The notes beneath the pieces are model-generated. The model worked only from the letters and a program-made list of their open reading frames with translations. It did no database searches and was not told the origin of the DNA. The position numbers and the translations under genes were made by a program. Shown here piece after piece: positions 19,186 to 28,352 of a DNA stretch of 64,000 nt. Position 1 is the first letter of the stretch. Every line of letters starts with the position of its first letter. The stretch spans positions 186,001-250,000 of the forward strand of contig NZ_AUGP01000017.1 of the NCBI RefSeq assembly GCF_000422725.1, read 5' to 3'. The DNA is from Flavobacterium subsaxonicum WB 4.1-42 = DSM 21790. Lineage in GTDB: Bacteria > Bacteroidota > Bacteroidia > Flavobacteriales > Flavobacteriaceae.

Positions 19186-19875
19186 ATGAAAAAATTACTT
19201 TTAACAGCAGCCTTAGTTGTATCGTCTTTTAGTGCCTTTGCACAAAAACCAGGTCCGGGATTATTGAACCCTACAAACCACACATTAATACTTGTAGACT
19301 ACGAAAGCCAGATGGCATTTGCAGTAGGCAGTATGCCAATAGACAGGCTTAGAACCAACACCGCTTTGGTTGCCGGGGCTTCTAAAATTTTTAATGTACC
19401 AACCATTGTAACTACCGTTGCAGAAAAATCGTTCAGTGGTCCGGTATTTAGGGAAGTTGAAGAATTTTACCCTCAAAAAACCTCTAATTACATCGACCGT
19501 ACCAGCATGAATACTTGGGAAGATGCAAATGCCTACAAAGCTATTGTTGGCAAAGGCAAAAAGAAAATTGTATTGGGCGGTTTATGGACAAGCGTTTGTA
19601 TAGTTGGCCCTGCCCTATCTGCCATTAACGATGGTTATGAGGTTTATTTTATTGCCGATGCCAGTGCCGATGTATCTACCGAAGCCCACGAAATGGCAAT
19701 TGCCAGGATGATACAGGCAGGCGCCCACCCTATTACATCATTACAATACCTTTTAGAGTTACAACGCGACTGGGCTCGCCAGGAAACCTACAAAGCGGTT
19801 ACCGACCTTGTTAAAAAATACGGTGGTGCTTACGGTGTTGGAGTACAATACGGCCACGAAATGCTAAAACACTAA
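19186..19875 (+). CDS. Exported isochorismatase-family hydrolase
   Basis: 229 residues with a signal peptide (LLLTAALVVSSFSAFA, then QKPG). The cysteine-hydrolase core follows: Asp in HTLILVDYESQM, and the catalytic Cys in LGGLWTSVCIVGPAL with the cis-peptide region before it. The C-terminal SADVSTEAHEMAIARMIQAG matches the family. It resembles YcaC-type and nicotinamidase-like enzymes, which hydrolyse amides or related bonds; the substrate is unknown. Most relatives are cytoplasmic, so the signal is notable. It is 93 bp after the hydrolase gene and 41 bp before a lipoprotein hydrolase. Confidence 0.85.
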   Translation: MKKLLLTAALVVSSFSAFAQKPGPGLLNPTNHTLILVDYESQMAFAVGSMPIDRLRTNTALVAGASKIFNVPTIVTTVAEKSFSGPVFREVEEFYPQKTSNYIDRTSMNTWEDANAYKAIVGKGKKKIVLGGLWTSVCIVGPALSAINDGYEVYFIADASADVSTEAHEMAIARMIQAGAHPITSLQYLLELQRDWARQETYKAVTDLVKKYGGAYGVGVQYGHEMLKH

Positions 19876-19916
19876 TAAATAACAAAACCAACCTGCCTTT
19901 TATTAGGACAAACAGC

Positions 19917-20873
19917 ATGAAAACCACACACCTTAATTATATAAAAACAGCCGCATTAGTTTGCACCTTACTGCTACTAAACGCCTGTAATAAACAAGAA
20001 GCGCCAACCACTCCTCCTAATGCAGAAAAGCCGGCCGACCGTTCGGCGGCTTCTGCCGGAAGGGAAGAATTTATCGAAGTCGAAAAAAATGTAAAGCTGC
20101 ACGTTACCGATGTTGGCGACGGAAAAGTAGTTGTACTTATTCCCGGATGGCCTTTTAGCGATGCCATGTACGATTATCAATACCAGGAACTGGTAGACAA
20201 AGGCTACAGGGTTATAGGCATAACCATGAGGGGCTTTGGCCAGTCGGGCAAGCCGTATGGCAAATACAACTACGATGTTTTTGCCGATGATATTAAAGTA
20301 GTACTCGATAAGCTCGATATTAAAGATGCCACTTTAGGCGGCCACTCTATGGGTGGAGGTATTGTGCTTAACTATGTTATTCGCCATAACGCTGCACACG
20401 TTTCTAAACTTGCCTTTTTTGGTGGTGCCACACCGTTGTTTACCCAAAGGCCGGATTATTCGTTCGGGCCTAAAAAAGAAAATATAGACGGTATGATAAG
20501 CCAGCTAAAAGCCGACAGGACCGTATTATACGAAGGCCTCGATAAAATTTTTGGCGCCAGTGCCACCTCTATTTCTCCCGGTATCCGAAAATGGTTTTAT
20601 GATATGAGCATGGAGGCATCGCCTTATGCCGTTACCCAGTGCCTTATTGCCTTACGCGATACCGACTTAAGAAGTGGATTAAGCAAAGTAACCATCCCCG
20701 TGTTGTTTTTGCACGGTACTAAAGATAATGTTGTGCCTTTTGCTATTGCAGAAAACGCCCAGAAAAGCATTAAAAATTCGCGACTGGTGCGTTTTGAAAA
20801 CAGCGGCCACGAATTATTTGTAGAAGAAAGGGTAAAGTTTAATACCGAACTTTTAAAGTTTATAGAAGAGTAA
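19917..20873 (+). CDS. Alpha/beta hydrolase lipoprotein
   Basis: 318 residues. The signal ends in a lipobox LLNAC, so it is membrane-anchored, with a flexible Pro/Ala-rich linker to about residue 45. The domain resembles non-heme chloroperoxidases and related esterases: LIPGWPFSDAMYDYQ, the nucleophile elbow GGHSMGGGIVLNYV, the acid in LHGTKDNVVPF and the histidine in ENSGHELFVEE. It hydrolyses an unknown ester or amide in the envelope. A strong terminator directly behind it separates it from the amidohydrolase gene. Confidence 0.87.
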   Translation: MKTTHLNYIKTAALVCTLLLLNACNKQEAPTTPPNAEKPADRSAASAGREEFIEVEKNVKLHVTDVGDGKVVVLIPGWPFSDAMYDYQYQELVDKGYRVIGITMRGFGQSGKPYGKYNYDVFADDIKVVLDKLDIKDATLGGHSMGGGIVLNYVIRHNAAHVSKLAFFGGATPLFTQRPDYSFGPKKENIDGMISQLKADRTVLYEGLDKIFGASATSISPGIRKWFYDMSMEASPYAVTQCLIALRDTDLRSGLSKVTIPVLFLHGTKDNVVPFAIAENAQKSIKNSRLVRFENSGHELFVEERVKFNTELLKFIEE

Positions 20874-20877
20874 CTAC

Positions 20878-20910
20878 AAGGCTGTGCTTACGGCACAGCC
20901 TTTATTTTTT
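20878..20910 (+). terminator. Terminator between hydrolase and amidohydrolase genes
   Basis: Stem AAGGCTGTGC/GCACAGCCTT and a T-rich tail. It lies only 31 bp before the next start, so part of the transcription of the next gene may depend on read-through or a weak internal promoter. Confidence 0.75.
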
Positions 20911-20940
20911 ACATCGCAATTCAACCTAAAAATACCCATC

Positions 20941-22752
20941 ATGAAAATTTTTACCAAAATAACCTGCCTGCTGCTGTTGTTTACATCCGTAAGCTTTGCG
21001 CAGAACAAAACCGTTGCCACACTTATTGTGCACAACGCAAAAATACATACGCTGGACGATAAAAATACCGTTACCGAAGCCCTTGCCGTTGCCGATGGCA
21101 GGATTATTAAAACCGGAAAAAACAGCGAGATACTAAAGCTTAAAAATAAGAACACAACTGTTATAGATGCCAAAGGCAAGACTATCATTCCCGGGTTGTT
21201 CGATTCGCACATGCATATTATCCGTGGCGGCCGCTTTTTTAATACAGAGCTGCGCTGGGATGGTGTAAAATCGTTAAAACGAGCATTAGCCATGCTTAAA
21301 GAACAGGCTGCCAGAACGCCAAAAGGTCAGTGGGTACGCGTTGTGGGTGGTTGGAATGCTTATCAGTTCGAAGAAAAAAGGCTACCTACTCTGGACGAGA
21401 TAAACCAGGCAACCGGAGATGTACCCACCTTTGTACTGCACCTGTACGGCCATGCCTATTTAAACAAAGCGGGTATTGCTACCCTAAAATTAGATGCCAA
21501 TACACCCAATCCCAACGGGGGGCTTATAGAGAAAGATATATACGGCAACCCAACGGGCATGCTGATAGCAGAGCCTAATGCTTTTATACTGTACTCTACC
21601 CTGTCTAAACTGCCGGAGCTTAGCCCCGAAGAAAAGGTAAACTCTACCAAATTGTTTATGACAGAAATGAACCGCCTTGGTGTTACTGCTATTATGGATG
21701 CAGGTGGTGGCTTTCAGAATTATCCGGATGACTATGGTGTTACCGGCAAGCTTTGCGAAAATAACGAGCTTACCGTAAGGATGCCTTATTACCTGTTCGC
21801 TCAAAAAGCGGGTAACGAACTGGCCGATTACACTAAATGGATTAGCAGCGTAGAAATTGGCGATGGCTGCGATGTGCCTCAGGATAACACTAAAAAATTT
21901 GGGAAACTGCCTAAATTAGAATACCATGTGCAGGGCGGCGGCGAGAACCTTGTAATGAGCGCCGGCGACTTTGAGAATTTTGATGAGCCAAGGCCCGACC
22001 TTAGCCCCGCTATGGAAGGCCAACTTAAGGCAGTGCTTTCACTACTTATAAAAAACAAGTGGCCCTTTAGGATACATGCTACCTATAATGAGAGCATCAC
22101 ACGATTTTTAAATGTGATAGAAGACATTAATAAAGAAAACCCGCTAAATGGCCTGCTGTGGTTTTTTGATCACGCCGAAACGGTTTCTACAGAGAATTTG
22201 CAACGCATTAAAGCCTTAAACGGCGGTATTGCCATACAACACAGGATGGCCTATCAGGGCGAGGCGTTTATAAAACGCTACGGCAAAACGGCTGCGGCCA
22301 ATACTGTTCCGCTTAAAAAAATGATGGATATGGGCATTAAAGTAGGCATGGGTACCGATGGTACACGTGTAGCCAGCTACAATCCTTGGGTTGGCCTGTA
22401 CTGGCTTACTACCGGTAAAACGCTGGGCGGCTTACAATACATGGCTCCCGAAAATATTGTAGACCGCACCACCGCCCTTAAACTTTTTACCCAGGGCAGC
22501 GCACAGCTTATTAACCTTGATAAAGACAGGGGCGCCTTAAAAGAAAATTACCTGGCCGATTTCGCCATATTATCTGATGATTATTTTGCTACGGCAGAAG
22601 ATAACATCTTAAATATAGAATCGAAACTTACGGTGGTTAATGGTAAAGTGGTATATGCCGATGCCGATTTCAGGGCGTTTGCAGCACCACAGGTTAAGGC
22701 TATACCAGACTGGAGCCCTGTTAATTACTTTGGCGGCTATCAGAAAAACTAA
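20941..22752 (+). CDS. Exported amidohydrolase (YtcJ-like)
   Basis: 603 residues from the ATG at 20941, which gives a signal peptide (IFTKITCLLLLFTSVSFA, then QNKT). A start at 20884 would overlap the terminator. The enzyme has the amidohydrolase composite barrel: GLFDSHMHIIRGG with the first metal histidines, RIHATYNESITRF, FFDHAETV, then GMGTDGTRVASYNPW with the metal Asp, and a C-terminal beta-sandwich (GALKENYLADFAIL). YtcJ-type members hydrolyse amide or imide bonds in diverse substrates. It is preceded by three other hydrolases on the same strand. Confidence 0.88.
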   Translation: MKIFTKITCLLLLFTSVSFAQNKTVATLIVHNAKIHTLDDKNTVTEALAVADGRIIKTGKNSEILKLKNKNTTVIDAKGKTIIPGLFDSHMHIIRGGRFFNTELRWDGVKSLKRALAMLKEQAARTPKGQWVRVVGGWNAYQFEEKRLPTLDEINQATGDVPTFVLHLYGHAYLNKAGIATLKLDANTPNPNGGLIEKDIYGNPTGMLIAEPNAFILYSTLSKLPELSPEEKVNSTKLFMTEMNRLGVTAIMDAGGGFQNYPDDYGVTGKLCENNELTVRMPYYLFAQKAGNELADYTKWISSVEIGDGCDVPQDNTKKFGKLPKLEYHVQGGGENLVMSAGDFENFDEPRPDLSPAMEGQLKAVLSLLIKNKWPFRIHATYNESITRFLNVIEDINKENPLNGLLWFFDHAETVSTENLQRIKALNGGIAIQHRMAYQGEAFIKRYGKTAAANTVPLKKMMDMGIKVGMGTDGTRVASYNPWVGLYWLTTGKTLGGLQYMAPENIVDRTTALKLFTQGSAQLINLDKDRGALKENYLADFAILSDDYFATAEDNILNIESKLTVVNGKVVYADADFRAFAAPQVKAIPDWSPVNYFGGYQKN

Positions 22753-22775
22753 TTCGCTTTAGCGTATAAAAAACA

Positions 22776-22811
22776 AAAAAGAGGTAGCCTAATCTTGGCC
22801 TACCTCTTTTT
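22776..22811. terminator. Bidirectional terminator
   Basis: AAAAAGAGGTAG paired with CTACCTCTTTTT between convergent genes; the stop of the minus-strand gene lies inside the stem. Confidence 0.8.
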
Positions 22812-23175
22812 GTAACACTTCTATTTCGGTTTTTTCTTTTTTAATAGCCTGTCGCAACAGTGCAAAAATGCTCATATAAAAATTAGCGACAAATACAAGC
22901 GCAAAGCCTGCAATTGCGTAACCGCGCCAGTCCGGCAACAGCAATTGGAATTTTGTAAACAGTAAAAATACCACCGTAACGTAATGGCTAAAACAGTATT
23001 CGCAGGTAAAAAGGTAGAAGAATTTTCGCCTAAGCAACGTCTTACCATTCTTGCTGCAATTAACACAATATTCGCGGGGTTCTCTAAATACTTCTTCGTG
23101 GGTAACGGTCCAGGCAATGCAACCGATGGGCAATGCCATGGTAAAAAGCCAGAAAAGTTGGGTAGATATATCCAT
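22789..23175 (-). CDS. Small membrane protein with two CxxC pairs
   Basis: 128 residues from the ATG at 23175; an upstream start at 23283 would run through the promoter of the divergent gene. Three hydrophobic segments surround a cytoplasmic-type loop with YCVNCSKNGK and FTCEYCFSHY. Two CxxC pairs about 20 residues apart, with a histidine nearby, form a probable zinc ribbon. A short acidic/lysine tail (KKEKTEIEVLQKEV) follows. I do not recognise the family. It is divergent from the DUF1275 gene. Confidence 0.65.
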   Translation of the reverse strand: MDISTQLFWLFTMALPIGCIAWTVTHEEVFREPREYCVNCSKNGKTLLRRKFFYLFTCEYCFSHYVTVVFLLFTKFQLLLPDWRGYAIAGFALVFVANFYMSIFALLRQAIKKEKTEIEVLQKEVGQD

Positions 23176-23271
23176 AAAGTAAGGTAGGTTATTATAACTA
23201 TTAAAGATAACAAAACCCAATTGCTTAATTAAACTACTTAACACATAGTTAGTACTACTAATTTTAAAAAA

Positions 23272-23946
23272 ATGGAACAACAAAACAACATAGGCTTTGT
23301 AACACTGTTTTTAGCCGCCGTGGCAGGCTATTGCGATACGGTTACGTTTGTGTCTGCCGATGCGGTGTTCTCGGCACACGTTACCGGCAACTTTATAGTG
23401 TTTGCCTACCAGGCTACAAAAGGGTTTGATGCAAACTCCTGGATAAAGCTGCTAACATTTCCGGTGTTTATAATTTCGATTATAACCGGAGGGTGGATAG
23501 CCGGCAAGACAGCCAACAAGCATATACTCTTACTTTTAGAGGGCCTGTTGTTATTGATGTGTGGATGCATAGCATTTTATTGCGATATTTCGGGCAGCGT
23601 TACTATTACCTACACTATTGTAATGATGATTGTTTTTGCTATGGGATTGCAAAACGCATTCGGGAAACTTTTTGGTAAAGAAACTTACGGGCCTACCACC
23701 ATGATGACGGGCAATGTTACCCAGGCATCATTAGATTTTGGCAGCCTGCTTAAATCAGGGTTAAAGGATGCCGATGTAATGGCCGGTTTAAAAAAGCAAC
23801 TGTACGCCATTATCGGCTTTTTAGGCGGATGCTTTACAGGTGCACTTGCCGCCAATAATTTCGGGCTACAGGCCATTATACTACCGGGCATTGGCATGCT
23901 GATATGCTATTTTTTAACCCGCCGAAACAGTAGCGACAGTAAATAA
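23272..23946 (+). CDS. DUF1275 (YoaK-like) membrane protein
   Basis: 224 residues with about six membrane segments. The family signature is visible: TLFLAAVAGYCDTVTFV at the N-terminus, AHVTGNFIVFAY, then MGLQNAFGKLF and TTMMTGNVTQASLDFG. DUF1275 proteins are small multi-pass membrane proteins without a known function. It is a single gene with its own terminator. Confidence 0.9.
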   Translation: MEQQNNIGFVTLFLAAVAGYCDTVTFVSADAVFSAHVTGNFIVFAYQATKGFDANSWIKLLTFPVFIISIITGGWIAGKTANKHILLLLEGLLLLMCGCIAFYCDISGSVTITYTIVMMIVFAMGLQNAFGKLFGKETYGPTTMMTGNVTQASLDFGSLLKSGLKDADVMAGLKKQLYAIIGFLGGCFTGALAANNFGLQAIILPGIGMLICYFLTRRNSSDSK

Positions 23947-23948
23947 AA

Positions 23949-23980
23949 ATTCCCCTTCAATAGCTCACATGAAGGGGAAT
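23949..23980 (+). terminator. Terminator after the DUF1275 gene
   Basis: Perfect 11-bp stem ATTCCCCTTCA/TGAAGGGGAAT; it may also serve the convergent transketolase operon. Confidence 0.7.
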
Positions 23981-24006
23981 CTTATCACAATAACCAAACT
24001 GTATTT

Positions 24007-24966
24007 TTATGCCTTTTTGCGGGCTATAACTTTTTTAACCGCTGCAATAATATGCTCGGCATCAAGGCCATATTTTGTCATAAGCTGTGCCGGTGTGCCG
24101 CTTTCTCCAAAACTATCATCTACAGCCACATATTCCTGTGGTGTAGGGTTAGTGGTAGAAAGCAGTTGCGCAATACTGTCGCCCAACCCACCAAGCCTGT
24201 TGTGCTCTTCGGCAGTAACCACGCAGCCTGTTTTGGCTACAGATTTTAATACCGCCTCGGCATCTAATGGCTTTATGGTATGTATGTTGATAATCTCTAC
24301 ATCAATACCTTCTTCGGCAAGTTTTTCGCCGGCCTGTATGGCTTCCCAAACCAAATGCCCTGTAGCAAAAATGCTTACATCGGCACCTTCGTTAACCATC
24401 CATGCTTTGCCTATTTCAAATTTCTGGTCGGCATCGGTAAACACGGGTAGCACCGGGCGGCCAAAGCGCAGGTAAACCGGACCTTCATACTCGGCAATAG
24501 CAATGGTAGCCGCTTTGGTCTGGTTGTAATCGCAGGTATTGATAACCGTCATGCCCGGAAGCATTTTCATAAGGCCAATATCTTCAAGTATCTGGTGGGT
24601 AGCACCATCTTCGCCAAGGGTAAGCCCGGCGTGCGAGGCACATATTTTTACATTCTTGTCAGAATACGCCACACTCTGGCGAATCTGATCGTACACCCTG
24701 CCTGTAGAAAAGTTGGCAAACGTACCCGTAAACGGTATCTTGCCACCAATAGTCATACCCGCAGCAATGCCAATCATGTTGGCCTCGGCTATGCCTACCT
24801 GTACAAAACGCTCTGGAAACGCATTTATAAAATCCTGCATTTTAAGCGACGCCACAAGGTCGGCACAAAGCGCCACCACATCGGGGTTGCGTTTACCGGC
24901 TTCTAAAAGCCCGTCGCCAAAACCCGATCGGGTATCTTTTTTTTCTGTATATGTATATTTTTTCAT
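24007..24966 (-). CDS. Transketolase, C-terminal subunit
   Basis: 319 residues that cover only the pyrimidine-binding and C-terminal domains of transketolase: FVQVGIAEANMIGIAAGM with the TPP-activating Glu, KICASHAGLTLGEDGATHQ, and the C-terminal domain with GCVVTAEEHNRLGGLGD. It needs the N-terminal partner encoded upstream. Together they move two-carbon units between sugar phosphates in the pentose phosphate pathway. It is the last gene of the araA operon, 101 bp after the partner gene. Confidence 0.93.
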   Translation of the reverse strand: MKKYTYTEKKDTRSGFGDGLLEAGKRNPDVVALCADLVASLKMQDFINAFPERFVQVGIAEANMIGIAAGMTIGGKIPFTGTFANFSTGRVYDQIRQSVAYSDKNVKICASHAGLTLGEDGATHQILEDIGLMKMLPGMTVINTCDYNQTKAATIAIAEYEGPVYLRFGRPVLPVFTDADQKFEIGKAWMVNEGADVSIFATGHLVWEAIQAGEKLAEEGIDVEIINIHTIKPLDAEAVLKSVAKTGCVVTAEEHNRLGGLGDSIAQLLSTTNPTPQEYVAVDDSFGESGTPAQLMTKYGLDAEHIIAAVKKVIARKKA

Positions 24967-25067
24967 TTTGTTCTATTTAAAATTTGAAATTGAAAATTGA
25001 AAAATCCCACTGTTGCTACAGTTGCTGAATCTTTAAATCTTTCAATTTCAAATCTTCAATCTAAAAA

Positions 25068-25913
25068 TTAATAATCTCCCAGCGTTTCTTCAAGTTGTGC
25101 CAATGCCAAAGCCAATTGCGCGTCGTTTGGTGCTGCGCCGTGCCATTTGTGGCTGCCCATCATATAGTCTACGCCGTGGCCCATTCCGGTTTTAAGCAAT
25201 ATCATAATCGGGGTGCCTTTGCCTGTAAGGGCTTTTGCCTCGGCCAGTACCTCTACTACTTTTGCCATATCGTTGCCTTCACCTTCTAAAACCGTCCATC
25301 CAAAAGCCACAAATTTAGCTTTAAGGTCGCCCAAAGAAAGTACCTGGCTTGTAGGGCCATCTATCTGCTGGCCGTTATAATCTACCGTGCAAATAAGGTT
25401 ATCTACCTTATTGTGCGGGGCAAACATTGCGGCTTCCCAAATCTGGCCTTCCTGCAATTCGCCATCGCCATGAAGCGTATATACTATAGATTTATCGCCG
25501 TTTAGCTTTTTAGTAAGTGCCGCACCAATGGCAACGCTCATGCCCTGCCCAAGAGACCCTGATGCAATGCGCACACCCGGAAGATGCTCGTGCGTTGTAG
25601 GGTGGCCCTGTAACCTCGACTCCAGTTTACGGAAGGTTGCCAGCTCTTTAGGATCAAAATAACCTGAGTGTGCCAGTACGCTGTAAAATACCGGAGAAAT
25701 ATGCCCGTTGGAAAGGAAGAACAAATCTTCGCCCACCCCGTTCATATCAAAACCCTCTTTGCGGTTCATGGCTTCAAAATACAGAGCCACTAAAAAATCG
25801 GCGCACCCTAAAGAACCTCCGGGGTGGCCACTCTGGCAGCCGTGTACCATTCTAACAACATCGCGGCGAACCTGAGAGGCTACACGCTCTAATTGTGCTA
25901 TATCGTGTTTCAT
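25068..25913 (-). CDS. Transketolase, N-terminal subunit
   Basis: 281 residues with the pyrophosphate domain of transketolase: SGHPGGSLGCADFLV and LSNGHISPVFYSVL, followed by the TPP/Mg motif beginning GDGELQEGQIWEA and ending in VDYNGQQ. The second half of a normal transketolase is supplied by the next gene, so the enzyme is a split two-subunit type. It begins 2 bp after the transaldolase-type gene. In this operon it removes xylulose 5-phosphate formed from L-arabinose. Confidence 0.93.
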   Translation of the reverse strand: MKHDIAQLERVASQVRRDVVRMVHGCQSGHPGGSLGCADFLVALYFEAMNRKEGFDMNGVGEDLFFLSNGHISPVFYSVLAHSGYFDPKELATFRKLESRLQGHPTTHEHLPGVRIASGSLGQGMSVAIGAALTKKLNGDKSIVYTLHGDGELQEGQIWEAAMFAPHNKVDNLICTVDYNGQQIDGPTSQVLSLGDLKAKFVAFGWTVLEGEGNDMAKVVEVLAEAKALTGKGTPIMILLKTGMGHGVDYMMGSHKWHGAAPNDAQLALALAQLEETLGDY

Positions 25914-25915
25914 AA

Positions 25916-26584
25916 TTATACTGTTGCTGCAGCCGCTGCCTTATTATGGTCGGCTAAAAACTGGGCCAGTCCATTATCTGTAAGCGGGTGTTTTAATAAA
26001 GATTCTATTGCGCTAAGCGGGCCTGTAATAACATCGGCCCCCAGCTTGGCACAGTTTACAATGTGCATGGTATGGCGTACCGATGCTGCTAATATCTCGG
26101 TCTCATAACCGTAGTTATCGTAAATAAGGCGAATGTCTTCGATAAGCTGTAAGCCATCGGTAGATACATCATCTAAACGGCCAATAAATGGCGATACATA
26201 GGTAGCCCCTGCTTTGGCGGCAAGCAATGCCTGCCCGGCAGAGAACACTAAAGTAACGTTGGTTTTAATACCTTTTTCAGAAAAATATTTAGCCGCCTTA
26301 ACGCCATCTTTAATCATGGGGAGCTTTACCACAATGCGCTCGTGCAGTGCGGCAAGCTCTTCGCCTTCGGCCACCATTTCATCAAATGTAGTAGCAATAA
26401 CCTCGGCACTCACATCGCCATCGGTAATATTACAAATATCTACATAGTGTTTTAATATATTGTTTTTACCCGTAATGCCCTCTTTTGCCATTAGCGAGGG
26501 GTTTGTGGTAACACCATCAAGAACGCCCATATCGTGGGCATCCCTAATTTGTGCAAGGTTTGCAGTGTCAATAAAAAATTTCAT
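25916..26584 (-). CDS. Transaldolase / fructose-6-phosphate aldolase-family protein
   Basis: 222 residues, the short TalC/FSA type. [20 protein letters not shown] and [14 protein letters not shown] open the barrel. The Schiff-base lysine is likely in [12 protein letters not shown], and [20 protein letters not shown] with PFIGRLDD follows. It either transfers dihydroxyacetone units (transaldolase) or cleaves fructose 6-phosphate; the pairing with transketolase in a pentose operon favours transaldolase. It lies 21 bp after the symporter gene. Confidence 0.9.
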   Translation of the reverse strand: MKFFIDTANLAQIRDAHDMGVLDGVTTNPSLMAKEGITGKNNILKHYVDICNITDGDVSAEVIATTFDEMVAEGEELAALHERIVVKLPMIKDGVKAAKYFSEKGIKTNVTLVFSAGQALLAAKAGATYVSPFIGRLDDVSTDGLQLIEDIRLIYDNYGYETEILAASVRHTMHIVNCAKLGADVITGPLSAIESLLKHPLTDNGLAQFLADHNKAAAAATV

Positions 26585-26605
26585 ATTCTTTCTTCTTTTT
26601 GTTTT

Positions 26606-28312
26606 TTACCAGAATGTAATGTAAAGGCCTGCTACACAAAGCAGTGTTACCACTATAAGTGCCAGTGTTGATGGTGCTACTTTAAACATGGTAGTGTCCA
26701 GTTTAAAAGCTTTTGGATTTATTTTAGGTCCGGCAAGGCTTATAACTATCATAAGCAGTAAGGTAAACACAAACGCCCAGCCCATATTTATAAGGAACGG
26801 AATTTCGTAAACACCTGCTTTGTTTAAATAACCTGTCCATAACCATGTTTCAGGGCCAAATACCTTAACGGCATAATCATTAAAGAAAACCGAAAGTACA
26901 ACACCCATTACAACACCTGTTACCGCTGCCGCACCTGTAGTACGTTTCCAGAACATACCTAACAGGAACACTGCAAATACACCCGGGCTAAAGAAGCCGG
27001 TATATTTTTGTATGAAGGTAAAACCACCTTCGCCCCCTATATCAAGAGCATCGTTCCAGGTTAGTACTACCGAGAAGATAATGGCGGCAAGTATAGCAAA
27101 GCGCCCTACAACAACCATTTTCTTTTCTTCGGCATCTTTGTTTATGTACCTTTTGTAAATATCAAGGGTAAAAATAGTTGATATACTATTTGCTTTACCC
27201 GCAAGCGACGCCACAATAGCCGCTGTTAATGCTGCTACCGATAGCCCTTTTAGGCCCGTTGGCAAAAAACCCAGGATTGCCGAGTAAGCATTATCTGAGT
27301 TAAAAGCATCGCCCACACCCATTTCGGTTTGAAGGGCTCCGTTTTTATACAATACGTACGCTGCAATACCCGGAAGCATTACAATAACCGGCATGGCAAG
27401 TTTCATTAATCCTGCAAATAAAATACCAGTACGCGCCGTTTTTAGGTCGGCACCCAACGCACGCTGTGTAATGTACTGGTTACAGCCCCAGTAATTAAGG
27501 TTAACAATCCAGATACCTGCAAAATACATGGCAATGCCGGGTAACATAAGGTATTTATTTACGTCGGCCTGTGTAGCCCCCGGACCCGGTTTTTCAGCCA
27601 TAAGCTTAAAGTGGTCCGGCGCGTCTTCCATCATTTTACTAAAACCTGCAAGAGCATTGCTGCCAAGTCCAAAATGCTCGCTTACCAGTGTTAGTGCTAT
27701 GTAAGTGGTTGCAAGGCCTCCTATTACAAGTACTACTACCTGTATAACATCGGTAAAGCCTATTACTTTCATCCCGCCAAGGGTAATTACCAACGAGAAA
27801 ACAGCCATTGCTATTACAATAGCATGAAAATGCTCAGGCCCTGCCATTGCAGATATTGCCTTAGCACCCAAATAAAGTATAGATGTAAGGTTAACAAACA
27901 CATATAAAAACAGCCAGAATATAGACATAATAAGGCTGGTAGTCTGGTTGTAACGTGTTTCTAAAAACTGTGGCATGGTAAATATCCTGTTTTTAAGATA
28001 CACCGGTATAAACCATACGGCCACAATAATAAGTGCTATGGCAGCTATCCACTCGTAAGCGGCAACAGCCACACCCACAACAAAACCGTTACCGCTCATG
28101 CCGATGAACTGTTCTGCAGAAATGTTACTCGCTATTAGCGATGCCCCGATGGCCCACCATGTAAGAGAGCCCTCGGCTAAAAAGAAGTCTTTAGAATCGG
28201 ATACCTCTCCTTCTTTCTTCTTTTTGCTTTTATAGATCCAGTACCCGTAGCCGGATACCAGGAAAAAGTACACAATAAAAATTACATAATCGATGGTAGA
28301 AAACTTGCCCAT
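26606..28312 (-). CDS. Sodium/solute symporter (SSS family), probable arabinose importer
   Basis: 568 residues with about 14 membrane helices, all of SGLT/SSS type. WWAIGASLIASNISAEQFIG is the conserved sodium-site helix, and AALTAAIVASLAGKANSIST a later conserved helix. The length matches sugar symporters such as vSGLT. It imports a sugar with sodium. The position, 40 bp downstream of araA and upstream of the pentose phosphate genes, points to L-arabinose; the specificity is inferred from context. Confidence 0.9.
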   Translation of the reverse strand: MGKFSTIDYVIFIVYFFLVSGYGYWIYKSKKKKEGEVSDSKDFFLAEGSLTWWAIGASLIASNISAEQFIGMSGNGFVVGVAVAAYEWIAAIALIIVAVWFIPVYLKNRIFTMPQFLETRYNQTTSLIMSIFWLFLYVFVNLTSILYLGAKAISAMAGPEHFHAIVIAMAVFSLVITLGGMKVIGFTDVIQVVVLVIGGLATTYIALTLVSEHFGLGSNALAGFSKMMEDAPDHFKLMAEKPGPGATQADVNKYLMLPGIAMYFAGIWIVNLNYWGCNQYITQRALGADLKTARTGILFAGLMKLAMPVIVMLPGIAAYVLYKNGALQTEMGVGDAFNSDNAYSAILGFLPTGLKGLSVAALTAAIVASLAGKANSISTIFTLDIYKRYINKDAEEKKMVVVGRFAILAAIIFSVVLTWNDALDIGGEGGFTFIQKYTGFFSPGVFAVFLLGMFWKRTTGAAAVTGVVMGVVLSVFFNDYAVKVFGPETWLWTGYLNKAGVYEIPFLINMGWAFVFTLLLMIVISLAGPKINPKAFKLDTTMFKVAPSTLALIVVTLLCVAGLYITFW

Positions 28313-28352
28313 AATTTAGTTTGGTTTGGTTAGCAGTGCTTAAAGCAGCACT

